Shown here piece by piece: positions 28,276 to 37,291 of a DNA stretch of 64,000 nt (position 1 is its first letter; every line of letters begins with the position of its first letter). Location: positions 3,720,001-3,784,000 of the forward strand of contig NZ_CP045118.1 in NCBI RefSeq assembly GCF_009189165.1. The letters are read 5' to 3'. The notes beneath the pieces were generated by a model. The model ran no database searches. It had not been told where the DNA came from and worked only from the letters and a program-made list of their open reading frames with translations. Source of the DNA: Pseudomonas sp. SCB32 (lineage in GTDB: Bacteria > Pseudomonadota > Gammaproteobacteria > Pseudomonadales > Pseudomonadaceae). A program made the translations under genes and the position numbers.

Positions 28276-28330
28276 AGTATAGGGCTCGGCTTTTACCACC
28301 GGGCTAGCATAAAATAACAACTCGCTAGCA
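28276..28330 (-). promoter_or_regulatory. Probable AraC-activated promoter and operator
   Basis: Two direct GCTAGCA repeats at 28303-28309 and 28324-28330 are 21 bases apart, two helical turns. On the minus strand a TATACT -10 lies at 28276-28281 with no good -35. The repeats then cover about -35 to -62, the classic position for an AraC-family activator. They also sit 37 bases before the AraC gene's ATG, so autoregulation is possible. Confidence 0.65.
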
Positions 28331-28366
28331 CAAGGCGACAAACTCTCAACCCACAAGAACGCCGCC

Positions 28367-29413
28367 ATGCCCACCGCGTCCTTCGACATCGATTACGCCG
28401 CCCGCCAGCTGTTCCGTCACTTCCTCGAGGAATGGCAGGCACGCCCCGCCCTGCCGGCGCTGGCGCCCGTGCTGGGCGGCCTGGGACTGCCGACGACCGG
28501 TGAAGCGGCCGCCGCCGGGATGAACTTCGCCCGCTACTACCGCCTGCTGCAACAGGCCGCCGGGCTGCTCGGCCCCAGCGACTTTTTCCTGCGCCTGGGC
28601 CAGCGCTACAACCTCTACGACCTGGGCGTGATCGGCTACGCGCTGATCAGCGCCGCCAACCTGCGGCGCTCCTGGGACATCTCCCTCGGCCAACCGTCGA
28701 GCCTGATGCCGCACCCCATCCACACCCAGCGCGACGAGGACGCCAGTCACATCCGCCTGACCCTGCAACTGCCGCCGTTCAGCGAGGTGGAGCGCAACGC
28801 GCTGTGCGAGGAGTGGCTGAGCAGCACCTGGCGCTGGCTGTGCCAGCGGCTGCCGGAACTGGAAGGCTGCACTGGCATGCAGATTCACCTGCCCTACCCG
28901 CCACCGGCCCATGCGAAGGTCTATCAGGAGCTGTTCTCCGGACAGTGCCGGTTCAATAGCGCGCAGGCGGAACTGTGGATTCCCCGGGAATTCCACGACC
29001 GCCCCTTCTCCACCGCCAACCCCACGGTGACGCGCCTGTGCCAGGCCCAGGGCGCGGCAACCCTGGCCAGCTTCGAGCGCGGCCAGACGCTGCCCGACGA
29101 CGTGCGTTTCTATCTTTTGCAGAACGCCCGCATCCCCCTGCCCGACCTGGAGCAGACCGCCGCCTGGCTGCGCATGCCGCCCTACACGCTGCAGCGACGC
29201 TTGCGCGAGCATGGCCTGACCTTCAAGGGCATCGTGCTGGAGGTACGCATGGCGCTGGCCCAGCGTTACCTGCTGGCCAGCCGGATGGCGTTGCAGGAAA
29301 TCGCCTTCCTGCTCGGCTACGAGCATGTGACCAGTTTCCACCGGGCATTCCAGCGATTTACCGGGACGACGCCAGAGCGCTTTCGCGCAGCGGGTGGGAT
29401 TTCGGATGGGTGA
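28367..29413 (+). CDS. AraC-family transcriptional regulator
   Basis: A 348-residue regulator with an N-terminal ligand domain of the arabinose-binding-like type found in OruR/ArgR-like regulators (about 15-200) and a C-terminal AraC double helix-turn-helix (about 245-340). The second HTH is clear in LQEIAFLLGYEHVTSFHRAFQRFTG. It is divergent from the amidohydrolase/CobW operon and is its likely regulator. Confidence 0.9.
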   Translation: MPTASFDIDYAARQLFRHFLEEWQARPALPALAPVLGGLGLPTTGEAAAAGMNFARYYRLLQQAAGLLGPSDFFLRLGQRYNLYDLGVIGYALISAANLRRSWDISLGQPSSLMPHPIHTQRDEDASHIRLTLQLPPFSEVERNALCEEWLSSTWRWLCQRLPELEGCTGMQIHLPYPPPAHAKVYQELFSGQCRFNSAQAELWIPREFHDRPFSTANPTVTRLCQAQGAATLASFERGQTLPDDVRFYLLQNARIPLPDLEQTAAWLRMPPYTLQRRLREHGLTFKGIVLEVRMALAQRYLLASRMALQEIAFLLGYEHVTSFHRAFQRFTGTTPERFRAAGGISDG

Positions 29414-29417
29414 AGCG

Positions 29418-29481
29418 ATCGCGGACAGAGTCCGCTCCTACGCCACGGTTGGCTCCTGTAGGAGCGGACTCCGTCCGCGAT
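29418..29481. repeat. REP-like inverted pair (GCGGACTC type)
   Basis: Two 24-base inverted copies (29418-29441 and 29458-29481) differing at one position. The head is GTAGGAGCGGAC rather than the GAGCGAGC of the other REPs. It fills the gap between two convergent genes and may act as a bidirectional terminator. Confidence 0.85.
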
Positions 29482-29496
29482 TGTCTCGGTGCGCGA

Positions 29497-29913
29497 TCAG
29501 GCATCCTTCTCGCAGTTGATCAGCCACGGCACCCCGAAGCGATCCTCCAGCGAGCCGAACAGCGCGGCCCAGAACGTCTTCTCCAATGGCATGGTGACCT
29601 TGCCACCCTTGCCCAGGGCCTCGAAGATACGCCGGGCCTCGGCCTTGGTGTCGACGTTGAGGGTGATCGAACAGCCCTTCACCCCCTCGTACGTGCCGCA
29701 CTGCGGCGAAGCGTCCGACCCCATCAGTACGTGGCCGTCGACCTCAAGGCGCACGTGGATGATGCGATTCTTCATCTCCGCCGGCATGTCTTCGCAGCCC
29801 GGCGCATCGGAGAAGCGCATAAGCGCCGGCAGCTTGCCGTTGAGCACTTCGGCGTAATGGCGGAAGGCTTCCTCGCAGTTGCCGTTAAAGGTCAGGTAGG
29901 CATTCATCAACAT
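29497..29913 (-). CDS. PhnB-like VOC protein
   Basis: A 138-residue vicinal-oxygen-chelate fold protein of the PhnB/3-demethylubiquinone methyltransferase-like group: NAYLTFNGNCEEAFRHY at the start and FGVPWLINCE at the end are hallmarks. The enzymatic role is unknown. GGAGG lies eight bases before the ATG. It follows a YciI-family gene by 17 bases on the same strand; this pair is commonly found together in soil bacteria. Confidence 0.86.
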   Translation of the reverse strand: MLMNAYLTFNGNCEEAFRHYAEVLNGKLPALMRFSDAPGCEDMPAEMKNRIIHVRLEVDGHVLMGSDASPQCGTYEGVKGCSITLNVDTKAEARRIFEALGKGGKVTMPLEKTFWAALFGSLEDRFGVPWLINCEKDA

Positions 29914-29930
29914 GGCGGTTTCCTCCGATA

Positions 29931-30356
29931 TCAGGATTTGCGAGCGATCTGCTCGCGGATGCGGTCTTCCTGCTCACGCAGTTCCGGGGTGAATTCGGTG
30001 CCGAAGTCCTCGGCCTCGAAGATTTGCCGGATCTCGATCTCCGACGGTCCCTCGAAGGGATTGGGGCTACGCCTGACCCAGTCGATGCACTCCTGCAGCG
30101 AGGCGGTCTGCATGATCCAATAGCCGGCGATCAGCTCCTTGGTCTCGGCGAAGGGACCGTCGATGACCGTCCGCGAGGGGCCGTCGAAGCGAACTCGCGC
30201 GCCCTTGACGCTGGGTTGCAGCCCTTCGCCGGCGAGCATCACCCCGGCCTTGGCCAGTTCCTCGTTGTAGGCGCCCATCGCCGCGAGCAGTTCTTCCTTG
30301 GGCATCACACCGGCTTCGGATTCGGCGGTGGCCTTGACTATCACCATGAAACGCAT
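29931..30356 (-). CDS. YciI/DGPF-domain protein
   Basis: A 141-residue protein of the YCII family, starting MRFMVIVKAT and carrying the DGPFAETKE motif that names the DGPF group. A C-terminal helix (ELREQEDRIREQIARK) is charged. The ATG at 30356 has AGGAGG upstream, so the 93-residue extension in the open frame is not used. Such proteins are often encoded beside ECF sigma factors, but none is present here. Confidence 0.86.
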   Translation of the reverse strand: MRFMVIVKATAESEAGVMPKEELLAAMGAYNEELAKAGVMLAGEGLQPSVKGARVRFDGPSRTVIDGPFAETKELIAGYWIMQTASLQECIDWVRRSPNPFEGPSEIEIRQIFEAEDFGTEFTPELREQEDRIREQIARKS

Positions 30357-30766
30357 GGGTTCTCCTCCTGTAAGGGTCAACGTGGCGGCCGGACATTCCC
30401 GGTTGCTGACTAGTAGTCGAAAGACGCGGAGTGAAATCGACAGCGTCCCGGAAATTTTTTCGCAGCGCCGCGCAGGATGCCTGAGCATAGGCCGGAATCT
30501 TCGGAGCGCATGACTGCCACGAGCCCGCCGACGAAAAGGCGAGAACCGCGACACGCAACGCCTGCGAGTACACGTTGGGGGCGCCTCGGCGCGCGCAGCA
30601 GGCGTCACGCGGCGAACCCCGTCGGGAATGACCAACCGATGAAGCCATGGGCAGCGGATTTGTCGGGACGTTCAGCAAACCCGATGACAGGTCCGCCCCC
30701 CGCAACTGGACAGGCCCTCCTCCGCTCCCTAGATTGCAACGTTTTCCCTGTACAGGATGCCTGCCC
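30357..30766. other. Divergent spacer
   Basis: About 410 bases between the divergent YciI-family and YbaK-like genes. Both strands are open for long stretches, but without ribosome-binding sites or domain signatures. I see no repeat or clear promoter. Confidence 0.4.
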
Positions 30767-31234
30767 ATGAGCCTGGAATCGGTTCGCGCCTTCTTCGCCG
30801 AAAAGGCCCCCGACATCGCCATCATCGAGCTGGAAACCAGCACCGCCACTGTCGCCCTGGCCGCCGAGGCCCACGGCGTGGAGCCGGGCCGCATTGCCAA
30901 GACCCTGTCCCTGCGGGTGGGAGAACGCACTGTGCTGGTGGTCGCCCGCGGCGACGCGCGGCTGGACAACCGCAAGCTCAAGGAGGCGTTCGGCGGCAAG
31001 GCCAAGATGCTTGGCGCCGAAGACGTAGTGGCGCTGACTGGCCACCCGGTGGGCGGCGTCTGCCCGTTCGGCCTGGCCACGCCGCTGCCGGTGTATTGCG
31101 ATGTGTCGCTGCAGGCGTTCGATGAAGTGCTGCCAGCGGCGGGCGCGGTGCACAGCGCGGTGAGGATCGAGCCGCAGCGCATGGCGCAGCTGGTCGCGGC
31201 GGATTGGATCGATGTTTGTCAGGAATTGGGCTGA
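30767..31234 (+). CDS. YbaK/ProX-like aminoacyl-tRNA deacylase
   Basis: A 155-residue free-standing editing-domain protein. The catalytic Lys is Lys45 in RIAKTLSL, matching the essential Lys of the YbaK/ProX family. GGKAKMLGAEDV and HPVGGVCPFG are further hallmarks. It hydrolyses mischarged tRNA such as Cys- or Ala-tRNA(Pro) in characterised members. AGGA precedes the ATG. Confidence 0.88.
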   Translation: MSLESVRAFFAEKAPDIAIIELETSTATVALAAEAHGVEPGRIAKTLSLRVGERTVLVVARGDARLDNRKLKEAFGGKAKMLGAEDVVALTGHPVGGVCPFGLATPLPVYCDVSLQAFDEVLPAAGAVHSAVRIEPQRMAQLVAADWIDVCQELG

Positions 31235-31259
31235 TCATCCATACGACCGTATGTGTCAC

Positions 31260-31310
31260 CTGTAGCAGCGCACCATGCGCGCGATCGCGGGCATGGCCCG
31301 CTCCTACAGG
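31260..31310. repeat. REP-like element (CATGGCCCGC type)
   Basis: An imperfect inverted repeat beginning CTGTAG and ending CTACAGG around a central GCGATCGC. A close relative lies at 60754-60804. It follows the YbaK-like gene. Confidence 0.75.
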
Positions 31311-31431
31311 TGCGCGTCACTGCTCCAGCACTGTTGCTCCAGCAACACCCGCCCAACACTTTGCTGTCCGCCCAGCGCCGAAACTGTTGGAGAAAAACAC
31401 CAACCAATTGATTTAAAAGGAATTTAATTTC

Positions 31432-31446
31432 CGGCACAGCTTGTGC
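31432..31446 (+). promoter_or_regulatory. Sigma-54-like promoter for the sulfur module
   Basis: GG at 31433-31434 and GC at 31445-31446 are separated by ten bases, with GGCAC in the -24 box and TGCA at the -12 box. The start would be near 31458, about 50 bases before the monooxygenase ATG. An AT-rich block (31406-31425) just upstream is shared with two other promoters in this window. Confidence 0.65.
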
Positions 31447-31509
31447 AATGACCCAATCAGACAGACCCGAACGCCGGGTCGATTCATCTGCCGAGGTCGC
31501 TGTACTGCC

Positions 31510-32733
31510 ATGCCCCAACTCCCCGAATCCGCCCATTACGACATCCGCGAGCCCAACGCACAGCGAATCGGCTCCGACGCCGAAGCAATCGAAGTCGCCC
31601 ACAAGGTCGCCGCCTTCCTGCTCGAAGGCGCCACCGAGCGCGACCGCAACCGCGCAGTCCCGCCCGAGGTCGTCGAGCTCTACTCCAACAGCGGCCTTTG
31701 GGGGATCACCGTGCCGCGCGAGTTCGGTGGCGCCGAGGTGTCCTACGCCACCCTCGCCGAAGTCATTGCCATCGTCTCCGCCGCCGATCCGTCGCTGGGG
31801 CAGATTCCGCAGAACCACTACTGCCTGCTGGAAGACATCCGCCTGCAGGGCAGCGACGAGCAGAAGCGCTTCTTCTTCGACCTCGCGCTCAAGGGCAACC
31901 GCTTCGCCAATGCGCTGTCGGAAACAGGCGGCAAGAACGTCCAGGACATCCAGACCCGCCTGCGCCATGACGGCGACAGCGTGGTCATCGATGGCCGCAA
32001 GGGCTACTGCACCGGCTCGCTGTACGCCCACTGGATCGGCGTGCTCGGCCTGGACGAGCAGAGCAACGCCCAGCTCGCCTTCGTCCCGCGCGGCACGCCG
32101 GGGCTGGTGATCGTCGACGACTGGGCCAGCATCGGCCAGCGCACCACCTCCAGCGGCACCGTGCGGGTGGAAGGCCTGCGCGTGCCGGCGTTCAACGTGT
32201 TTCCCACGCACCGCTCCTACGACGTGCCGACCCTCGCCGGCCCGTTCGCGCAGATCACCACCGCCGCCATCGACGCCGGCATCGCCCGCGCGGCGCTGCG
32301 CGACACCATCGCCTTCGTCCGCGAGCAGGCGCGTCCGTGGATCGACGCTGGTGTGGAGAAAGCCAGCGAAGACCCGCTGACCATCATCCAGGTCGGTGAA
32401 CTGGGCATCCGCATCGAAGCCGCCGACGCCCTGCTGGAACGCGCCGGCAAGGTGATGGACGCCGCCCGCCCGGCGCCGGACGAAGACAGCGTGGCCCGCG
32501 CCTCGGTCGCCGTGGCCAAGGCCAAGGTGCTGACCACCGAGGTCGCCATCGACGCCTCGAACAAGCTGTTCGAACTGGGCGGCACCCGCTCCACCCTCGC
32601 CCGTCACGGCTTCGACCGTCACTGGCGCAACGCCCGCGTGCACACCCTGCACGACCCGGTGCGCTGGAAGTACCACCTGGTCGGCAACTGGCTGCTGAAC
32701 GACAAGCGCCCGCCGCGCCACGACTGGAACTGA
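31510..32733 (+). CDS. SfnB-family flavin-dependent monooxygenase (acyl-CoA dehydrogenase fold)
   Basis: A 407-residue protein of the acyl-CoA dehydrogenase superfamily closest to SfnB/DszC-type FMNH2-dependent oxygenases of sulfur acquisition. It opens with an alpha-helical N-terminal domain (GLWGITVPREFGGAEVS), has ALSETGGKN and YCTGSLYAHW in the beta-domain, and HGFDRHWRNARVHTLHDP at the C terminus. It probably oxidises a sulfone or related organosulfur compound, with the LLM monooxygenase downstream. The ATG at 31510 gives the family length. Confidence 0.82.
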   Translation: MPQLPESAHYDIREPNAQRIGSDAEAIEVAHKVAAFLLEGATERDRNRAVPPEVVELYSNSGLWGITVPREFGGAEVSYATLAEVIAIVSAADPSLGQIPQNHYCLLEDIRLQGSDEQKRFFFDLALKGNRFANALSETGGKNVQDIQTRLRHDGDSVVIDGRKGYCTGSLYAHWIGVLGLDEQSNAQLAFVPRGTPGLVIVDDWASIGQRTTSSGTVRVEGLRVPAFNVFPTHRSYDVPTLAGPFAQITTAAIDAGIARAALRDTIAFVREQARPWIDAGVEKASEDPLTIIQVGELGIRIEAADALLERAGKVMDAARPAPDEDSVARASVAVAKAKVLTTEVAIDASNKLFELGGTRSTLARHGFDRHWRNARVHTLHDPVRWKYHLVGNWLLNDKRPPRHDWN

Positions 32734-32912
32734 AAACGATGAATACGCCTGCTGCGCGAACCGATAGCGGCGTGACTCGCATTCGGCGGTTCAGGCGAAA
32801 TCGCCTGTGCGGCGGTACTCACACTCTCTGTTCGATATGTCTCGTCGCTGCGCGCCGTCCGCCTTGCTCTCGGATCGCTCGCGACGGCCTATTCACCGTT
32901 TTGGTACCCGCT

Positions 32913-34283
32913 ATGAAAGAGATCCGCCTCAACGCCTTCGCCATGAACTGCGTCGGCCACCTTTCCCCCGGCCTCTGGCGCCACCCGCGCGACCAGCAGG
33001 CCGCGCGCTACACCGACCTCCGCTACTGGATCGAGCTGGCGAAAACCCTCGAACGCGGCAAGATCGACGGGCTGTTCCTCGCCGACGTACTGGGTGTCTA
33101 TGACGTCTACCACGGCAACGCCGACGCAGCCCTCAGCGCCGGCGCCCAGGTGCCGGCCAACGATCCGCTGCAGATCGTCCCGGCCATGGCCGCGGCCACC
33201 GAGCACCTGGGTTTCGGCATCACCGCCTCGGTGTCCTTCGAGCACCCATTCCCCTTCGCCCGGCGCATTTCCACGCTGGACCACCTGACCCGTGGCCGCG
33301 CTGGCTGGAACATCGTCACCTCCTACCTCAACAGCGGCGCGCGCAACCTGGGGCTGAAGCAGCAGCTCAACCACCAGCAGCGCTATGCCCTGGCCGAGGA
33401 GTACCTGGAGGTCTGCTACAAGCTCTGGGAGGCCAGCTGGGACGATGACGCGGTGGTGGCCGACCGCGCGAGCGGCGTCTACGCCAACCCGAGCAAGGTG
33501 CACCCCATCGAGCACAAGGGCGAGCACTTCGAAGTGCCCGGCTTTCACCTCAGCCAGCCATCGCCGCAGCGCACGCCCGTGCTCTACCAGGCCGGTGCGT
33601 CGAGTCGCGGCAAGGCGTTCGCCGCCGGCAATGCCGAGTGCGTGTTCGTCGCTGCACCGACCAGGCGCATCCTCCGCGACCAGGTGACCGACCTGCGCCG
33701 CCTCGCCGTGGAAGCCGGCCGCCAGCCGAACGACGTGCTGGTGCTGAACCAGCTCAGCGTGATCGTCGCGCCGACGGATGCGCAGGCGCTGGCCAAGCTG
33801 GACGACTATCGCCGGTACAGTGACCGCGAGGGCGCCCTGGCGCTGGTCTCCGGCTGGACCGGCATCGACTTCGGCCAGTACGCGCCGGATCAGGTGTTGC
33901 GCCACGTACAGAGCGACGCGATCCAGTCCGCAGTGGATGCCTTCAGCGCCGCCGACCCGGAGCGCCAGTGGACCGCCGCCGAGATCGCTGACTACTGCGC
34001 CCTGGGCGGCGACGGCCCGCTGCTGGTGGGTTCGCCGCAGACCGTGGCGGACCAGTTGCAGGCCTGGGTCGAGGAAACCGACGTCGACGGCTTCAACCTC
34101 TCCAGCCTGGTGGCGCCGGAAACCTTCGTCGACATCGTCGACCTGCTGGTGCCCGAGCTGCAGGCGCGCGGTCTGTTCAAGCGCGAGTACGAACAAGGCA
34201 CCCTGCGCCACAAGCTGTTCGGCCAGGGCGACCGCCTGCGCGCACCGCACCGTGCCGCGAAACTCAGGCGAGGTGGAGCCTGA
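32913..34283 (+). CDS. LLM-class FMNH2-dependent monooxygenase (NtaA/SnaA/DszA family)
   Basis: A 456-residue TIM-barrel monooxygenase. Blocks such as ISTLDHLTRGRAGWNIVTSYL and GLKQQLNHQQRY are typical of the NtaA/DszA branch that uses reduced flavin from a separate reductase. With the SfnB-like enzyme and the ABC importer it suggests release of sulfite from an organosulfur source. The ATG at 32913 gives the family start but has no visible ribosome-binding site; the frame is open back to 32739. Its stop overlaps the permease ATG by one base. Confidence 0.85.
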   Translation: MKEIRLNAFAMNCVGHLSPGLWRHPRDQQAARYTDLRYWIELAKTLERGKIDGLFLADVLGVYDVYHGNADAALSAGAQVPANDPLQIVPAMAAATEHLGFGITASVSFEHPFPFARRISTLDHLTRGRAGWNIVTSYLNSGARNLGLKQQLNHQQRYALAEEYLEVCYKLWEASWDDDAVVADRASGVYANPSKVHPIEHKGEHFEVPGFHLSQPSPQRTPVLYQAGASSRGKAFAAGNAECVFVAAPTRRILRDQVTDLRRLAVEAGRQPNDVLVLNQLSVIVAPTDAQALAKLDDYRRYSDREGALALVSGWTGIDFGQYAPDQVLRHVQSDAIQSAVDAFSAADPERQWTAAEIADYCALGGDGPLLVGSPQTVADQLQAWVEETDVDGFNLSSLVAPETFVDIVDLLVPELQARGLFKREYEQGTLRHKLFGQGDRLRAPHRAAKLRRGGA

Positions 34284-34948
34284 TGGACGGCTGGTTCCGC
34301 AACCTCGACTGGCACGACCTCGGCCAGGCCTGCCTGGACACCCTCGCCATGCTCGGCGGTGCGCTGGCCTTCACCGTGTTGCTGGGCCTGCCGCTGGGCG
34401 TGCTGCTGTACCTCACCGGCAAGCGCCAGCTGCATGCCAGGCCCGGCCTGTACCGCGCGCTCTCGGTGGTGGTGAACATGCTGCGCTCGCTGCCGTTCAT
34501 CATCCTGCTGATCGTGCTGATCCCGGTCACCACGCTGATCACCGGCACCTCGCTGGGCGTCGCCGGTGCGATTCCTCCGCTGGTGGTGGGCTGCACGCCG
34601 TTCTTCGCGCGACTGGTGGAAACCGCCCTGCGCGAGGTCGATCGCAGCCTGGTGGAAGCCACCCAGGCGATGGGCGCCAGCACCTGGCAGATCATCTGGC
34701 ACACCCTGCTGCCGGAAGCGCGCACCGGTCTGATCGCCGCCGTGACCGTCACCGCCATCGTGCTGGTGGACTACACCGCGATGTCCGGCGTGATCGGTGG
34801 TGGTGGCCTCGGCGACCTGGCCATCCGCTTCGGTTACCAGCGTTTCCAGACCGACGTGATGATCATCACCGTCGCCCTGCTGATCCTGCTGGTGCAGGCC
34901 CTGCAGATGAGTGGCGACCGCCTTGTAGCGCGCTATACGAGGCGCTGA
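34283..34948 (+). CDS. MetI-family ABC importer permease
   Basis: A 221-residue inner-membrane permease with about five helices. The cytoplasmic coupling loop EATQAMGASTWQIIWHTLLPEA is the EAA motif that contacts the ATPase, and VIGGGGLGDLAIRFGYQRF near the C terminus is typical of MetI. It is the transmembrane part of a methionine-type importer whose binding protein and ATPase are encoded downstream. It shares one base with the monooxygenase stop. Confidence 0.9.
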   Translation: MDGWFRNLDWHDLGQACLDTLAMLGGALAFTVLLGLPLGVLLYLTGKRQLHARPGLYRALSVVVNMLRSLPFIILLIVLIPVTTLITGTSLGVAGAIPPLVVGCTPFFARLVETALREVDRSLVEATQAMGASTWQIIWHTLLPEARTGLIAAVTVTAIVLVDYTAMSGVIGGGGLGDLAIRFGYQRFQTDVMIITVALLILLVQALQMSGDRLVARYTRR

Positions 34949-35259
34949 GTTGTTGGCTTTTCTTTGGGTTCCCGCGTTCGCGGGAATGACGCTCGGGGAG
35001 ATCATGAAGTACCACAGTACACCGTCACTCCCGCGAACGCGGGACAGCGCTTGCGCTGAACGCACTTCAGTGCGGCCCGAAGGGTAAGCGAAGCGAATAG
35101 CCCCGTAAGCGAACCGGTAACCACGGACGCACGACTGGATTCCCGACATCACGGGAATGACGAACAGGGAAACACCCGCCGACAGCCGGCCCCGCTGTCA
35201 CCAAGGCCCCACGTCCACCCCACGACGGCCCACCCACTACTGTTCAAGGAGCAACACCC
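34949..35259. other. Repeat-bearing spacer between permease and binding protein
   Basis: A 311-base gap inside the ABC cluster, mostly occupied by dispersed repeats. A palindromic head (34970-34990) is followed by the 78-bp repeat copy B (35026-35103) and another diverged head near 35140-35160. An AAGGAG site for the binding protein lies at its right end. Confidence 0.7.
35026..35103. repeat. 78-bp dispersed repeat, copy B
   Basis: Matches 17347-17424 at 75 of 78 positions, in the same orientation. It begins at a CCCGCGAACGCGGG palindrome. Like copy A it has an inverted head upstream, so both copies have the same head-to-head layout. Confidence 0.85.
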
Positions 35260-36030
35260 ATGAAAAAGGCCATCGCCATTCTGGCAGCCGTCGTCGCCTT
35301 CTCCGCCCACGCGGGGGAGAAACTCATCGTCGGCGCCACCCCGGTGCCCCACGCCGAGATCCTCGAATTCGTCAAACCGGCACTGGCCAAGGAAGGCGTC
35401 GACCTCGACATCAAGGTCTTCACCGACTTCATCCAGCCCAACCTGCAGCTCGCGCAAAAAAACCTCGACGCCAACTACTACCAGTACCGCCCCTTCCTCG
35501 ATGACTTCAACAAGACCCGCCACACCGACCTGGTGCCGGTGGTGGGTATCCACATCGAGCCGTTCGGCGCCTATTCCACCAAATACAAATCCCTTGCCGA
35601 GCTGCCTGAGGGCGCCAGCGTGGCCATCCCCAACGACCCGGTGAACACCGGCCGTGCCCTGGTGCTTCTGGCCGAGAACGGCCTGATCAAGCTCAAGGAC
35701 CCGGCCAACCCGCAGTCCACCGAGCGCGACATCACCGACAACCCCAAGCACCTGAAGATCCGTGAACTGGAAGGCGCCCTGCTGGCCCGCGCGGTGAAAC
35801 AGGTGGACCTGGCGTTCGTCTTCGCCAACTACGCGCTGGAAGCCGGCATCGACATCAAGAGCGCGCTGATCGTGGAGAAAGGCAAGGACCTCTATGCCGA
35901 GTTCCTCGTCGCCCGCCCGGACAACATCCAGGACCCGGGCATCCAGAAGCTGGCCAAAGCGCTGAATTCGCCGGAGGTCCGGCAGTTCATCCTGACCCGC
36001 TACAAGGGCGAGATCGCACCGGCGTTCTAA
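35260..36030 (+). CDS. MetQ/NlpA-type substrate-binding protein
   Basis: A 256-residue periplasmic binding protein with a signal peptide ([18 protein letters not shown]). The mature part has [12 protein letters not shown], the Tyr-rich [13 protein letters not shown] and [13 protein letters not shown], all typical of the NlpA family that binds methionine or related sulfur compounds. No lipobox Cys is present, so it should be soluble rather than a lipoprotein. AAGGAG precedes the ATG. Confidence 0.9.
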   Translation: MKKAIAILAAVVAFSAHAGEKLIVGATPVPHAEILEFVKPALAKEGVDLDIKVFTDFIQPNLQLAQKNLDANYYQYRPFLDDFNKTRHTDLVPVVGIHIEPFGAYSTKYKSLAELPEGASVAIPNDPVNTGRALVLLAENGLIKLKDPANPQSTERDITDNPKHLKIRELEGALLARAVKQVDLAFVFANYALEAGIDIKSALIVEKGKDLYAEFLVARPDNIQDPGIQKLAKALNSPEVRQFILTRYKGEIAPAF

Positions 36031-36046
36031 GCGCACGCCAAACCTT

Positions 36047-36114
36047 GTAGGAGCGAGCTTGCTCGCGAACCCGGACCCGCTGCGGGGCTCGTTCGCGAGC
36101 AAGCCCGCTCCTAC
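36047..36114. repeat. REP inverted pair
   Basis: Left copy 36047-36069 is identical to the 23-base REP at 25508; right copy 36092-36114 is its inverse with one mismatch. It lies between the binding-protein and ATPase genes. A separate hairpin (about 36150-36181, GGGCGGATAACCC head) follows. Confidence 0.88.
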
Positions 36115-36220
36115 GAAAACCGCACTAACTGAACAGGCCCCAGGACATAGGGCGGATAACCCGTTCCGGGTTATGCGCCCTACGAGTGCACCCTTTCTTC
36201 ATTCAGGTACAGGCCCCCAG

Positions 36221-37282
36221 ATGGTCAGCTTCAACCGCACTCTCGAACTCGCCAGCCAGCACATCGCCCTTCGGGGATTGAGCAAGACCTACGCCGGCCA
36301 CCACGGCCTGGTGGAGGCGCTCAGCGGCATCGAACTCTCCGTCCGCCGTGGCGAGGTGTTCGGCATCATCGGCCGCAGCGGCGCCGGTAAAAGCTCGCTG
36401 ATCCGCACCCTCAACCGCCTGGAAACCCCCAGCGTCGGCCAGGTGCTGATCGACGGCGAAGACATCGGCACCTTCGATGCCCGGCAACTGGTCGGCCTGC
36501 GCCGCCGGGTCGGCATGATCTTCCAGCACTTCAACCTGATGTCGGCCAAGACCGTGGCGCAGAACATCGCCCTACCTCTGCGCGTGGCCGGCGTGCCGAA
36601 AGCACGCATCGCCGAGCGGGTGGACGACCTGCTGCAACTGGTCGGCCTGACCGACAAGCGCAACGCCTACCCGGCGCAACTTTCCGGCGGGCAGAAGCAG
36701 CGCGTCGGCATCGCCCGCGCGCTGGTGCACCAGCCGGAAATCCTGCTCTGCGACGAAGCCACGTCCGCGCTGGACCCGGAGAGCACCCAGGCCATCCTAG
36801 CCCTGCTGCGCGACATCAACCGCCGCCTTGGCTTGACCATCGTGCTGATCACCCACGAGATGGCGGTGATCCGCGAAATCTGCGACCGCGTGGTGGTGCT
36901 CGAACGTGGGCGTATCGTCGAACAGGGCGAGGTCTGGGAAGTCTTCGGCAACCCACGACACGAGGTCAGCCGCACCCTGCTCGGCTCGCTGCAGCAGCAC
37001 CTGCCGCCGGACCTGCTGGCACGCCTGGAGAGCCCCTCCGACCATGAAGTCATCCTTGACCTGCACTACACCGGCGTGCGCGACCGCGAGCCCGACCTGC
37101 TGGCCATCGCCCAGGCCCTGGGCAGCCGCGTCAACCTGCTGCACGGCAGTATCGAACGTATCCAGGGTCGCGCCCTGGGCCGCCTGCTGCTGAGCGTCGA
37201 CGCGCCCACCACCAGCGCGCCGGAACTACTTGAACGTGCCCGCGACGTTGCCGACCGCCTGGAGCTGCTCTCTCGCGCCTGA
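36221..37282 (+). CDS. MetN-type ABC ATPase
   Basis: A 353-residue importer ATPase. Walker [10 protein letters not shown] is at 51-59; LSGGQKQR is the signature, [12 protein letters not shown] the Walker B and ITHEM the H-loop. A C-terminal NIL domain (about 275-350), which senses the substrate in MetN proteins, is present. I chose the ATG at 36221 because the longer frame passes through the REP. It completes the MetIQN-type transporter, whose gene order here (permease, binding protein, ATPase) differs from the usual metNIQ. Confidence 0.9.
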   Translation: MVSFNRTLELASQHIALRGLSKTYAGHHGLVEALSGIELSVRRGEVFGIIGRSGAGKSSLIRTLNRLETPSVGQVLIDGEDIGTFDARQLVGLRRRVGMIFQHFNLMSAKTVAQNIALPLRVAGVPKARIAERVDDLLQLVGLTDKRNAYPAQLSGGQKQRVGIARALVHQPEILLCDEATSALDPESTQAILALLRDINRRLGLTIVLITHEMAVIREICDRVVVLERGRIVEQGEVWEVFGNPRHEVSRTLLGSLQQHLPPDLLARLESPSDHEVILDLHYTGVRDREPDLLAIAQALGSRVNLLHGSIERIQGRALGRLLLSVDAPTTSAPELLERARDVADRLELLSRA

Positions 37283-37291
37283 ACGCCTGCT

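Noticed and set aside
33992..35152. 386-codon minus-strand frame across the permease gene and the 78-bp repeat
   Set aside because: It is antisense to the MetI-type gene and reads through a repeat; part of its sequence reappears at 17.4 kb only because the DNA repeat is shared.
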